A stretch of 31,053 nucleotides of DNA. Origin: JAAZLA01 sp964560975. Its GTDB lineage: Bacteria; Spirochaetota; Spirochaetia; Treponematales; Treponemataceae. Under the pieces are notes generated by a model, which was not told the DNA's origin, did no database searches, and saw only the letters and a program-made list of their open reading frames with translations. The DNA is taken from contig CAZLNE010000008.1 in assembly GCA_964560975.1 (NCBI GenBank), positions 1 through 31,053 of the forward strand. The letters are read 5' to 3'. Below, in pieces: positions 1 to 9,041 of the stretch; positions within the stretch are counted from its first letter, which is position 1, and every line of letters starts with the position of its first letter. Made by a program: the position numbers and the translations under genes.

Positions 1-1182
1 GCCGCTTTGATTTTCTACAAAGTACTCAGGCTGTTCCATTTTTCCAAGATCATGGTAGTAGGCGCCGACACGAGCAAGCAAGGGATTAGCGCCTATTTCA
101 TTACATGCACTTTCTGCAAGGGTTGCAACCATCATGGAGTGATTGTAGGTTCCAGGAGCTGTAATGAGCATCTTTTTCATCATTGGATTATTCAAATCTG
201 ATAAATCCATGAGTCTAAATACAGACGCGGTATTCAAAATTGATTCTAAGGGAGTTAATAAGCCCAGTGCCAAGATGCCGGAAATAAAGCCGTTAAACAC
301 GTTGCCTAAAATGAGAGACAGTGAGAAATGGGCAGATTCATTAAAAATAATTTTAAAAGTAAAAAGAAAAACAGCATGGAGAACGCCGAGAATCATCGAT
401 GCAAATATCATGTCAATACGTTTTTCTGTCTTGCGCACAATTCTTGCGGCTGCTATAGAGGTACAAAGAATAAAAAAGGCAGGAATTGGATCAAAAGAAG
501 TGATGTATAATATAGTAAAAGACACCAACAAAGAGAAATATACAGCACTAATCTGCCCAAAAAGGACAGTAATCAACATAACAGCAAGGGTTGTAGGAAT
601 AATTATAGGAAGGGCAAATGAGTACGAAAAGAAGGGAATCTTAAAGCTGAATGATGTGATTGCAAAAACTATAATAAAAAGTACCGATAAAAAGATAAGC
701 TCTCTTGTTTCCGGCTTTCTATGAAGAATTTTTCTTGAAAACAAAAAAGCTGCTAATGCCCCTAAAAGAACATAAAAGAGTATAGAGTTGGCAAATGAAC
801 GATAATCTATGTAAGACGGGGTTTTTGCCATCTTTTCTAATTTTTCAAATGCTTCTTCAGTAATAGGGAATCCTTTTTTAATAACTTTTTCATCTTTTGC
901 TATCTGCACAGGACTCTCAACCGTAGGCGCTATTGCTTTTTCTGCGGTTATTGTTCGGTCTGATATCTGCCCAATTTCAAATTCATCAAGTGCAAAACTA
1001 ACCACGGTCTCTTTGCTTGCAGAATCCATAAAAGATATGACCACAATACTAAAAAAAACTCCGAGAAAAATAAGAATGACAAAGGTGTTTTGTTTAACAT
1101 ACGTTTTGAACGCAGTTAAAAACATTGATAATGCGTGTTTGTTATCAGAAGAAACTGAATGAATACTTTGTTTCGGCTTCAT
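1..1182 (-). CDS. pgpH: PgpH-type 7TM-HD cyclic-di-AMP phosphodiesterase, N-terminal part (cut by window start)
   Basis: I translated this open frame directly. It runs from an ATG at 1182 to the first base of the window, giving 394 residues with no stop. Residues about 33-52 form a first membrane helix. An extracytoplasmic segment of about 85 residues follows (7TMR-HDED type), then a run of hydrophobic helices from about 138 to 330. The final part is the start of an HD domain: APGTYNHS with His348, then YYHDLGK with His377-Asp378, and ENQSG at the edge. This order is that of PgpH/YqfF proteins, which hydrolyse c-di-AMP in the cytoplasm with an HD metal centre. The rest of the HD domain lies outside the window. 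The gene lies 35 bp behind the lptD-like gene but has its own promoter-like sequence in that gap. No Shine-Dalgarno site precedes the ATG. Confidence 0.93.
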   Translation of the reverse strand, partial: MKPKQSIHSVSSDNKHALSMFLTAFKTYVKQNTFVILIFLGVFFSIVVISFMDSASKETVVSFALDEFEIGQISDRTITAEKAIAPTVESPVQIAKDEKVIKKGFPITEEAFEKLEKMAKTPSYIDYRSFANSILFYVLLGALAAFLFSRKILHRKPETRELIFLSVLFIIVFAITSFSFKIPFFSYSFALPIIIPTTLAVMLITVLFGQISAVYFSLLVSFTILYITSFDPIPAFFILCTSIAAARIVRKTEKRIDMIFASMILGVLHAVFLFTFKIIFNESAHFSLSLILGNVFNGFISGILALGLLTPLESILNTASVFRLMDLSDLNNPMMKKMLITAPGTYNHSMMVATLAESACNEIGANPLLARVGAYYHDLGKMEQPEYFVENQSG

Positions 1183-1191
1183 TGTCTGTAA

Positions 1192-1221
1192 ATTGTACCT
1201 GTTATGTTACTATTCCGTCAA
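1192..1221 (-). promoter_or_regulatory. Putative sigma-70 promoter of pgpH, with nearly no leader
   Basis: On the minus strand, TTGACG (1216-1221) and TACAAT (1192-1197) are separated by 18 bp. The -35 box overlaps the last codons and stop of the lptD-like gene. Only 9 nt separate the -10 from the pgpH ATG, so transcription would start 1-3 nt before the ATG. The match to consensus is good; activity is inferred. Confidence 0.5.
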
Positions 1222-4200
1222 GGGTTCAACTGGAAAGTACCATATTCATCAACTATCTGTGTTTTAAGACTCTTCATAGGATTCCATACAACAGATATTG
1301 AAAAATACGGGCTGTAATCATAGTAGTAAGGTTTTTTATCAGTTTTTAAACGCGGAGAAAACGAGAATTCCGACCTTAGTGTCCAATCATGGAGATTGTG
1401 TTCTGCCTTGATTGATAAGGTCTTAAGTTTAAAACCTGAGGTAAGCCTATCTGCCTCATTGGTAACATTAAAAGATTTTAATAAATCTTTAACTATATTT
1501 TCTTCACCCGGTATGTCTACACCATACCCGAAAGTGTTTTGGAAATACCTGAACATTACGTCATTGGTTGATTCTGATATAAAAGATAACGTTAACAGGT
1601 CGGAAATTTTAAAAGTAAGCGACGGTGTAAAGGAAAAAATTGAATTAGTAGTACGTATTAAATCCATTTTAAACTGTGTGTTCAAGAGCGGAGTTATGGA
1701 AACACGGTTTTTCCAAAAAGTGTAGGATTTTTGCGGCAAAACATAGGAGGCAGAAAAATCGCTCGGCAGAAATTTTTTGTCCGCTTTTGCTACCCATCCT
1801 TTTACCTCATCAAGCTCGTAGGGAATAGTATAAAGCATATTATACGTAAAGTGTAAGCCGAACAAGGCTAATGATGCCTGAAAAGAGGTTGACTGCTTTT
1901 CTTCTATGTCATACTTATAACTCTGATTCAAGGTAACTTTTTTATCAAATAAACTAATACTGCTAGTTTGAGTTAAAGGTATAAATACAAATTTTTCAAT
2001 TTTAAGATTTGTCTGACTTTGAGCTTTTTCTTCTTTTTTGTATCCGCCGTCTACGCCGAGTGTTACATATGGGAAAACAAGGGTCAGCCTTCCTGTATAA
2101 GAATCTAATAAGGGCGGAAGATTTATTTTTATAGTAAGCGTTTGAGAAAAAAGACCTTCCTTTGCTGCAAATACAATTCCAGCATTATGGTCTGTAATAC
2201 TAAGCTTATCCCACTTTGGCGTATTATATATCCACTCAGGATTACTATAAGAGCCGTTAAACTCTGTTCGAATAAGCTTTATGCTGGACACCCAGTTTAT
2301 AGTAGAAGCTGAAAAAATATCGTTTGCAGTCAGCGGTTTGAAAATTACCTCATTTCTATTCTGGAGATCTAATTTTTTCTCTGCATAATCATTAATAATA
2401 ATCTTATTTCTATCTTCTTCTGAATAAGAATTTTCAGAAATGTATGGATGTTTCTGCATCTGGGGCAAAAAGGTTAGTGAATTTTTCAGGATGAGAAGAT
2501 CATTAAATACAGATAAGGAACTGACAAGTCCTAGAGGGGACTTAATATGATAATAAGTTGACTGAAATCTATCTTGATCAAAGTCAAAGGTTTCCGGCGT
2601 AGTTATACTTGAAACATCTGTTGTAATGAGCGAATTAAATACAGGGGTAACATCATAGGAAAGAGAATAGGTAAAATTCTTAGGAGCAACTGCAGCCGGA
2701 GCTGCAACAGTTATTGAAGGGAACATAGATTCTGGTAAACTGCCGTTACTTTCTTTATTTTCGGTAACGCTTATAGACTCAGGTGCTGTTAAGTCTGAAG
2801 GTATAAATAATTCAAGCTCTTCTTTTTTTGGAGTGGTCTTTGTATCTTCTGTTTTACCTGCTGCAGAGTTTTTTGTACTCGAAAAATTAATTAAACCGCC
2901 TGATACCTTTACCGATAAATCTCCGGGTTTAATTGACGTTGGATAGAAAAAAAGCCTATTTGGACTATATAATTTCTCATAATCAGTGAGTCCTGTCTGC
3001 ATCTTTGTTGTAAAAAGTACAGACGATTCAAAATTAGGAATAGAAATCGTTGTAATATACGGTTTTAGTGATGGAAATGAAGGTGTAAAAGAACCTTTAA
3101 CATTCCATGAAAAACCAGATAGTGCAGCTCTCGATACTGTACTGGGACCTGTCTGTGCAGTTGATAAAATGGGATTATCCATAAAGAAGTTTATCCAATC
3201 CATAAATTCTGCACGCTGTCCAAAATCACTTTGCATATAGGGATCAGAATAGAATGGAAGTGCTATGCTCATTTTTAGATTTTTAAATCCAAGTCCTATA
3301 CTGATATTTTCTGCATATCTAAAAGGGAGTTCATTGCCCATGAAAAAAGAAGTATCCCAGGAAGATTCCCCTGTTACCGGGTGATACGGTAAATTTCCTG
3401 TATTCTCATATATTCGTCTGCTGAAACCTAGACCAGCACTAAACTGAAAATCTGTAATAATATCGTTAGGTTTAAGTTTTCCTTCAATACCTGTAAAAGC
3501 ACCAAGCGTAGTGTAATAATCCGCCATAAATTTTATATAATCGGATGATACATTTTTTGCATCTTTTTCTAAATTATGTAAGAACAAACCCCGGCGTTCC
3601 TGTTCTTTTAAAGTTGAAGGTTTTACAAAACTAAAAAGTTCCTCTACCTCTGAAGTACTTTGTGTATTTTCTTTTTTTACTTCCAGCGGTTTTCTACCGA
3701 TTAAATAAGTAGTAGTTTGTAAAAAGTAACCCTCACGATCACGATATCCAAAAACAGGATTAAAAAGGAGTTCGTCCTTTGGATAGTAAAAAAACGGCAA
3801 ATAGACCAAGGGTACATGTCCAACGTATAAAAAAGCATTAAAAAAAGCAAATTCATTACCGGGTAAAAGCCAAATTCTAGTTGCACTTATTTTCCAATGG
3901 GGATCATCTTCTGAACAAAAGGTTAAGGTACCATTTTTAAAAGCAATAGTACTTGCATTATTTTTTGTAAATACATCAGAAAAAATAACTAATTTAGACC
4001 CATCGGGAAGATTTATTGCACTATTGTTTATTTGTACTACACGGCCGTCATCAAAAACACCCTCCAGAGTATCAATATTAAAAAGAAGCGAGGACGATGT
4101 CATAGTTTCAGATATTGCATTGCCTGAGTACTGATCAAGTATTACATTGCCTTCTGCATACAGCATCTTGCGTTCACGGTTATACTGTATAAGATCTGCT

Positions 4201-4430
4201 TTTATGCTTGTTTTAGTATCTCCCGAAACAACTGATAACACTACCCCGCCTTTTAAAACGATGAGTTCTGTGTTTGTATTCGTGTCTTTTTTGTATTCGG
4301 TCTTTTGAGCACTTTCTATGGTTACCGTACTGGTTTTAGATGAAGTTGGATCGTTTACTGCAGGATTTGCCTGTGTATGAGCAAAGTTCAACAGTAAGCA
4401 ATATAAAGCAAAGAAAAACAGCTTTCTCAT
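1218..4430 (-). CDS. lptD: LptD-like (OstA family) outer-membrane protein
   Basis: The protein has 1070 residues. A signal peptide covers about residues 1-21 (RK, then a hydrophobic core), with plausible cleavage after HTQA. Residues about 55-230 resemble the N-terminal OstA/LptA-like beta-jellyroll: ADLIQYNRERKMLYAEGNV is typical of the family, and KISATRIWLLPGNEFAFF and PLVYLPFFYYP follow as at the jellyroll-barrel junction of LptD. The rest is rich in alternating aromatic beta-strand sequence, consistent with a large outer-membrane barrel, and it carries a low-complexity Thr/Lys/Glu insert near residues 510-560. LptD inserts lipopolysaccharide into the outer membrane. Treponemes generally lack classical LPS, so the cargo here is unknown. 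The ATG abuts the uvrA stop codon, so the two are probably translationally coupled. Family assignment is firm at the N-terminus; function is inferred. Confidence 0.85.
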   Translation of the reverse strand: MRKLFFFALYCLLLNFAHTQANPAVNDPTSSKTSTVTIESAQKTEYKKDTNTNTELIVLKGGVVLSVVSGDTKTSIKADLIQYNRERKMLYAEGNVILDQYSGNAISETMTSSSLLFNIDTLEGVFDDGRVVQINNSAINLPDGSKLVIFSDVFTKNNASTIAFKNGTLTFCSEDDPHWKISATRIWLLPGNEFAFFNAFLYVGHVPLVYLPFFYYPKDELLFNPVFGYRDREGYFLQTTTYLIGRKPLEVKKENTQSTSEVEELFSFVKPSTLKEQERRGLFLHNLEKDAKNVSSDYIKFMADYYTTLGAFTGIEGKLKPNDIITDFQFSAGLGFSRRIYENTGNLPYHPVTGESSWDTSFFMGNELPFRYAENISIGLGFKNLKMSIALPFYSDPYMQSDFGQRAEFMDWINFFMDNPILSTAQTGPSTVSRAALSGFSWNVKGSFTPSFPSLKPYITTISIPNFESSVLFTTKMQTGLTDYEKLYSPNRLFFYPTSIKPGDLSVKVSGGLINFSSTKNSAAGKTEDTKTTPKKEELELFIPSDLTAPESISVTENKESNGSLPESMFPSITVAAPAAVAPKNFTYSLSYDVTPVFNSLITTDVSSITTPETFDFDQDRFQSTYYHIKSPLGLVSSLSVFNDLLILKNSLTFLPQMQKHPYISENSYSEEDRNKIIINDYAEKKLDLQNRNEVIFKPLTANDIFSASTINWVSSIKLIRTEFNGSYSNPEWIYNTPKWDKLSITDHNAGIVFAAKEGLFSQTLTIKINLPPLLDSYTGRLTLVFPYVTLGVDGGYKKEEKAQSQTNLKIEKFVFIPLTQTSSISLFDKKVTLNQSYKYDIEEKQSTSFQASLALFGLHFTYNMLYTIPYELDEVKGWVAKADKKFLPSDFSASYVLPQKSYTFWKNRVSITPLLNTQFKMDLIRTTNSIFSFTPSLTFKISDLLTLSFISESTNDVMFRYFQNTFGYGVDIPGEENIVKDLLKSFNVTNEADRLTSGFKLKTLSIKAEHNLHDWTLRSEFSFSPRLKTDKKPYYYDYSPYFSISVVWNPMKSLKTQIVDEYGTFQLNP

Positions 4431-7277
4431 TTAACTCATCCGGTCTAACATTTCTTTAATAAATTTTCCCGTATAACTTTTGGAACACTGTGCAACTTCT
4501 TCAGGAGTTCCCTGCGTAATAATCTCGCCGCCCCTAAAGCCGCCTTCCGGGCCAAGGTCGATAACATAATCCGACTGCAAAATAACATCGAGATTATGTT
4601 CAATCATAACAACGCTGTTGCCCTGTTCCACAAGACGCTGAATTACTTCCATTAGCTGTTTAACATCTGCGAAATGAAGACCAGTGGTAGGTTCATCGAG
4701 AATGTACAAGGTTTTACCGGTTGATCGCCGTGCAAGTTCATTTGCAAGTTTTACCCGCTGAGCCTCACCCCCTGAAAGGGTAAGTGCAGACTGACCAAGT
4801 TTTATATAACCTAGACCTACAGACAGAAGAGTTTCCATTTTTCTTGCGATATGCGGAATGTGAATAAAAAAGTCTGCTGCCTCTTCGATGGTCATATCGA
4901 GAACATCGTGAATATTCTTTCCTTTATACCTGACATCAAGAGTCTCCTGGTTAAAACGCTTACCATGACAAACCTCGCAGGTAATATAGACATCGGAGAG
5001 AAAGTTCATCTCTATAGTAATAGTTCCGGCACCCTGACAATTTTCGCATCGTCCGCCCTTAACATTGAAGCTGAACCGGCCGGGCTTGTATCCGCGGGCC
5101 TTAGCTTCCGGTAAAGTTGAAAAAAGATCCCTTATTCCGTTAAACACACCAACATATGTTGCAGGATTAGATCTAGGTGTACGACCTATGGCGCTTTGAT
5201 CTATATTAATAACCTTATCAATATGTTCTAAACCTTCAATACTTGTGTAAGCACCAACAGGATGAGAAGACCTCATTATTTTATTCGATGCTGCAGGATA
5301 AAAAACATCGCTTACAAGGGTTGACTTACCAGAGCCGGAAACTCCAGTTATACAGGTAAATTTTCCCAAAGGAATGGACACCGAAATATTTTTTAAGTTA
5401 TGTTCAGTTATTCCCCTAATTTCTATGAACTGCCCGTTACCTTCTCTTCTTTGTTTAGGTACTTCCATTTTCAGAGTTCCTGCCAAGTATTGGCCGGTGA
5501 GACTCTTTTTGGCGAGCATGACCTGTTGAGGGGTTCCGCTTGCGACAATTTCACCACCGTGAACACCAGCGCCGGGACCAAGATCTACAATCCAGTCTGC
5601 AGTTCTCAAAGTTTGCTCATCATGTTCTACAACAATAAGCGTATTTCCAATATCGCGCAAATACGTCAAGGTATCAATTAAACGCTGATTATCGCGCTGA
5701 TGAAGTCCTATAGAAGGTTCATCGAGAATATAAAGAACACCAACAAGGCTTGAACCTATTTGTGTTGCGAGCCGTATTCGTTGAGCCTCTCCGCCCGAAA
5801 GGGTTGCAGCTTGCCGCTCCAAAGTTAAGTAGTCTAAGCCGACGTTTTGTAAAAACGACAAGCGGTTTTTAATTTCTTTCTCGATCTGAACAGCAATTTG
5901 TTTTTCTGTTTCTGATAATTTAACCTGATTAAAAAACTTAATAGAATCACTTACAGATAGGCAAGAAATTTCATGAATATTTTTACCATGTATGGTTACT
6001 GCGAGAGCCTCAGGTTTTAACCTCATTCCCTTACAGGATTCACATGGTCTATGAGCCATAAAGTGCTCGAGATTTTCTTTTTGACCTTCTGAAAAAGTCT
6101 CGTTATAACGGCGTTTCAAATCGCTGTAAATACCGTTCCAAGGCTGATTATAAGAAAAATGACCTGAGCCGTCCGGTTTTACGTACTTAAACTGAATATT
6201 ATCCTTAGTACCGTTCATGATGGCATCGAGATGAGCCTTTTTTAGCTTATTGACAGGGGTGTCGAGTGAAAACCCCACGAAATTGGCAAGACTTTCAAAA
6301 CGTGAATGATTCCAATTTGAATCCGGGTTATACGGTAAAAACGCCCCCTCATTAAACGATAGCGTTGGGTTGGGCACAATCAGAGAAAAATCAAATTCCA
6401 TCTTTTCGCCGAGTCCAGTACATTCAGGACAGGCGCCGAAGGGATTATTAAAAGAGAAAAGACGCGGCTGCATCTCAGGAAATGAAATACCGCAATCTGG
6501 ACAGGCATTTTTCTGTGAGAAAAAAACTTCTGAATGTTCACGCAATACTACTATGAGTCCGTTAGAAACTGATAAAGCGGATTCAACAGAATCAGCTAGC
6601 CGCTTTCGTACATCTGCAGAAAGCTTGATCCTGTCTATAACAAGTTCAATAGTATGTTTTTTTTGTTTATCCAGCTTTATAGTATCATCAATGTCAACAA
6701 TGATACCGTCTATCCTTGCACGCAGAAAACTGTCTTTCATAGCATCTTCAAGTATTTTCTGATGCTCGCCCTTTTTGCCTCTGACAACAGGCGACAGAAT
6801 CTGTAATTTTTCGCCATCATCCCAGCCCATGATAGTATCTATAATCTGGTCGACGCTTTGTTCCTTAATTTCTTTACCGCACTGGGGGCAATGAGGCTTA
6901 CCGATGCGTGCAAAGAGAAGTCTGTAATAATCGAATATCTCTGTAACTGTACCAACTGTTGAACGCGGATTTTTGTGCGTTGTTTTTTGTTCTATTGATA
7001 TAGCAGGCGATAATCCTTCGATGAGATCTAAATCCGGCTTATCCATGCGTCCTAAAAACTGCCTTGCATAGGCTGATAAACTTTCGACATACCTTCTCTG
7101 CCCCTCTGCAAAGATGGTATCAAAGGCCAAGGAACTTTTACCGGAACCGGAAAGCCCCGAAATAACAACGAGTTTATTTCGCGGAATTTCGAGATCTATA
7201 TTTTTTAAATTATGTTCACGTGCTCCCCTTACAATAAGTTTGTCATTTGTCTGAGGAAGGTGTATATCTTTTATCAT
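4431..7277 (-). CDS. uvrA: UvrABC excinuclease subunit A
   Basis: This is a full-length UvrA of 948 residues, the damage-recognition ATPase of nucleotide excision repair. The first Walker A is GLSGSGKS at residues 41-48, followed by the family-specific GQRRYVESLSAYARQFLG. Two CxxC-containing zinc modules are intact: CPDC/CPEC in the first half, and CENC/CEVC after the second Walker A (GVSGSGKST). Each ABC unit has an LSGGEAQR signature and a D-loop sequence (ILDEPSIGLH, ILDEPTTGLH). The start codon overlaps the stop of the adenylate cyclase gene in an ATGA, and the stop abuts the lptD-like ATG, so uvrA sits in the middle of a coupled operon. A weak GGAG lies 12 nt upstream, which also points to coupling. 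I found no missing catalytic residue. Confidence 0.98.
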   Translation of the reverse strand: MIKDIHLPQTNDKLIVRGAREHNLKNIDLEIPRNKLVVISGLSGSGKSSLAFDTIFAEGQRRYVESLSAYARQFLGRMDKPDLDLIEGLSPAISIEQKTTHKNPRSTVGTVTEIFDYYRLLFARIGKPHCPQCGKEIKEQSVDQIIDTIMGWDDGEKLQILSPVVRGKKGEHQKILEDAMKDSFLRARIDGIIVDIDDTIKLDKQKKHTIELVIDRIKLSADVRKRLADSVESALSVSNGLIVVLREHSEVFFSQKNACPDCGISFPEMQPRLFSFNNPFGACPECTGLGEKMEFDFSLIVPNPTLSFNEGAFLPYNPDSNWNHSRFESLANFVGFSLDTPVNKLKKAHLDAIMNGTKDNIQFKYVKPDGSGHFSYNQPWNGIYSDLKRRYNETFSEGQKENLEHFMAHRPCESCKGMRLKPEALAVTIHGKNIHEISCLSVSDSIKFFNQVKLSETEKQIAVQIEKEIKNRLSFLQNVGLDYLTLERQAATLSGGEAQRIRLATQIGSSLVGVLYILDEPSIGLHQRDNQRLIDTLTYLRDIGNTLIVVEHDEQTLRTADWIVDLGPGAGVHGGEIVASGTPQQVMLAKKSLTGQYLAGTLKMEVPKQRREGNGQFIEIRGITEHNLKNISVSIPLGKFTCITGVSGSGKSTLVSDVFYPAASNKIMRSSHPVGAYTSIEGLEHIDKVINIDQSAIGRTPRSNPATYVGVFNGIRDLFSTLPEAKARGYKPGRFSFNVKGGRCENCQGAGTITIEMNFLSDVYITCEVCHGKRFNQETLDVRYKGKNIHDVLDMTIEEAADFFIHIPHIARKMETLLSVGLGYIKLGQSALTLSGGEAQRVKLANELARRSTGKTLYILDEPTTGLHFADVKQLMEVIQRLVEQGNSVVMIEHNLDVILQSDYVIDLGPEGGFRGGEIITQGTPEEVAQCSKSYTGKFIKEMLDRMS

Positions 7278-8965
7278 AGAAATAATTCACTCCAGCGGTC
7301 GCATTTTTTTAGCTCACAGAGATCTACTATTAAACTTTTTTTCTTAGGGAAATAGTTTATTACATGTATCAGCCAGGAAAATATGAGTATTCCAATTGGT
7401 ATTAAAAACCATGGAAAGGAGACCGGAATTAAATACGCAATATAAAATAACAGGACCGGAATACTAAACGCAGAGCAAGTATGCTGTATCATTTCTGAGC
7501 GATGCCGTGTGATACGCAAGTATGCAGAATACTCATCCTCGTTAAGGGGAGTAATGTTCTTTAGTTCCTTCATTTTCCTTCTGGCAAGCAGCAGATCAAA
7601 AAAGTTTGCTGCTATACCTATACCCCAGGCAAAGGTGACTATTCCTGCCCAAGGAAAAAAGGTGTCGTTATTCAGTATTTCTTTGAACTTCACTTGTTCA
7701 TCGGAATTGAATTCCATTTGTAATATATCTTTCTCTATATGTCCTTTTATAAAATCTCTATTTTCAAAGGCTGCAAAATTAACATACCAAATAATTACAT
7801 TTACAAAGATAAAAATTATAAGATGTGTAATAAAACCAGCCAAGGATCTTGAATAAGAAGAACTGGATCTTTTTACCATCTTATCAAAATCCCATACTCT
7901 CCCAGATGCATTCTTGTTCTTATGTGAAGTATAATCTTTATGCAGGGAGTCCCAATCATGGTGAGTCTTTGCCTGAGAAAAATCGGTGGTAATTATCTTT
8001 ATATCTGCCTTCTGGGAGCTGTCCTTCTCTTTTTTCTTTGTAAAACGCCTAATATAATCGGGATCCAAAGGATCGCAGCTGCTGCAGGCTTTATCACCTT
8101 CAAGTTTTTCAAAAAACTCATTTATTTTTTTACCTGCGGCGGTTGCAATTGTTTCAATAGCATGTCCGAGTTCATCAACCGCATTATCTACACCATTACC
8201 GCCTTGCTCTTTTTTGTCTGAAGAAGAAAAATTTTCAATAGGCTCTGCATCAGAGTAGCCGGACGAAGTAAAATTCGAATTATTTTGAGAGGCGCTATCG
8301 ACAGGCTCTGCATCTTCGGTTTGACTTTTATCAGATTCTGTATGCTGTTTTGCCGTATTTTTAAGAGTCTCGTTTTTTTCATCCACTTCTATAGGATTAA
8401 GGAGAATTTTACGGTTGCGGCTTGTTTTTTCTTTGTCAAACTCGGTATTTTTTGTTTCAATCTCATAAGCGTGAATTTCTTTTGCAATGTTTTTTAACGA
8501 GACGCGGCCTAGTTTTTCTGCGTGGAAATCAATCTTATTTAAAACCTGATTAAATACATCTTGAGAAAAACAAATACAGCCCGGCTTCGCAAAGGACTGC
8601 AGGCGGGCTGCAATATTTATACCCTCGCCAAAGGCATCTTTTTCATAAAAATAAATATCTCCCAAATGCAGACCGATGCGGATAAGAAGCTTGTATCCCT
8701 CAGCTGACAGATTGTACTCATACAGTTTTTCCTGTATTTCTATAGCACACTGCAGGGCTTCTACTGTATTGCGGAAATCTATCATATAGGCATCGCCAAT
8801 AGTCTTTATAACCTTACCGTGAAAAAGAGAAACCGCTTTTTCGATTATTTTGTTATGAATGTCGAGAATACGAAGCGTTTCGGCCTCATTCTCTCCCATC
8901 ATCTTTGAAAAACCGACAATATCAGTATACAAAATAGCAGCTAATCGATAGTCCTTCTGTTCCAT
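7274..8965 (-). CDS. Class III adenylate cyclase with C-terminal 2TM-type membrane module
   Basis: The protein has 563 residues. Residues about 5-175 are a class III cyclase catalytic domain with all expected residues: metal ligands Asp15 (YTDIVGFS) and Asp58 (TIGDAY), adenine-selecting Lys54 and Asp110, and transition-state residues Asn117 and Arg121 (GINIAARLQ). This predicts a homodimeric enzyme making cAMP from ATP. Residues about 180-330 are a charged, low-complexity linker rich in Ser, Asp and Lys. From about 360 to the end there are four hydrophobic helices in two pairs, each preceded by basic residues, resembling the 2TM domain repeated twice. The cyclase is therefore probably held on the inner face of the membrane by its C-terminus, the reverse of the usual order of membrane sensor then cyclase. 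It heads the uvrA-lptD operon. No Shine-Dalgarno site is seen, and a -10 box ends 6 nt before the ATG. Confidence 0.9.
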   Translation of the reverse strand: MEQKDYRLAAILYTDIVGFSKMMGENEAETLRILDIHNKIIEKAVSLFHGKVIKTIGDAYMIDFRNTVEALQCAIEIQEKLYEYNLSAEGYKLLIRIGLHLGDIYFYEKDAFGEGINIAARLQSFAKPGCICFSQDVFNQVLNKIDFHAEKLGRVSLKNIAKEIHAYEIETKNTEFDKEKTSRNRKILLNPIEVDEKNETLKNTAKQHTESDKSQTEDAEPVDSASQNNSNFTSSGYSDAEPIENFSSSDKKEQGGNGVDNAVDELGHAIETIATAAGKKINEFFEKLEGDKACSSCDPLDPDYIRRFTKKKEKDSSQKADIKIITTDFSQAKTHHDWDSLHKDYTSHKNKNASGRVWDFDKMVKRSSSSYSRSLAGFITHLIIFIFVNVIIWYVNFAAFENRDFIKGHIEKDILQMEFNSDEQVKFKEILNNDTFFPWAGIVTFAWGIGIAANFFDLLLARRKMKELKNITPLNEDEYSAYLRITRHRSEMIQHTCSAFSIPVLLFYIAYLIPVSFPWFLIPIGILIFSWLIHVINYFPKKKSLIVDLCELKKCDRWSELFL

Positions 8966-8971
8966 TGTTAG

Positions 8972-9000
8972 ATAATACAGCCAAATAAATAAAAAAACAA
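8972..9000 (-). promoter_or_regulatory. Putative promoter of the adenylate cyclase operon (leaderless)
   Basis: On the minus strand, TTGTTT (8995-9000) and TATTAT (8972-8977) are 17 bp apart. The -10 hexamer is followed by six bases and then the ATG at 8965, which places the expected +1 on the A of the start codon. The -35 box is weak (TTG only). Confidence 0.45.
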
Positions 9001-9041
9001 GTAATTTTGAAGAATACTAAACACATGTATTGTATTTTTAG

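Noticed and set aside
164..724. 186-codon plus-strand open frame at the window start
   Set aside because: It is antisense to the PgpH frame, whose translation matches the family clearly. It is lysine- and isoleucine-rich with no domain.
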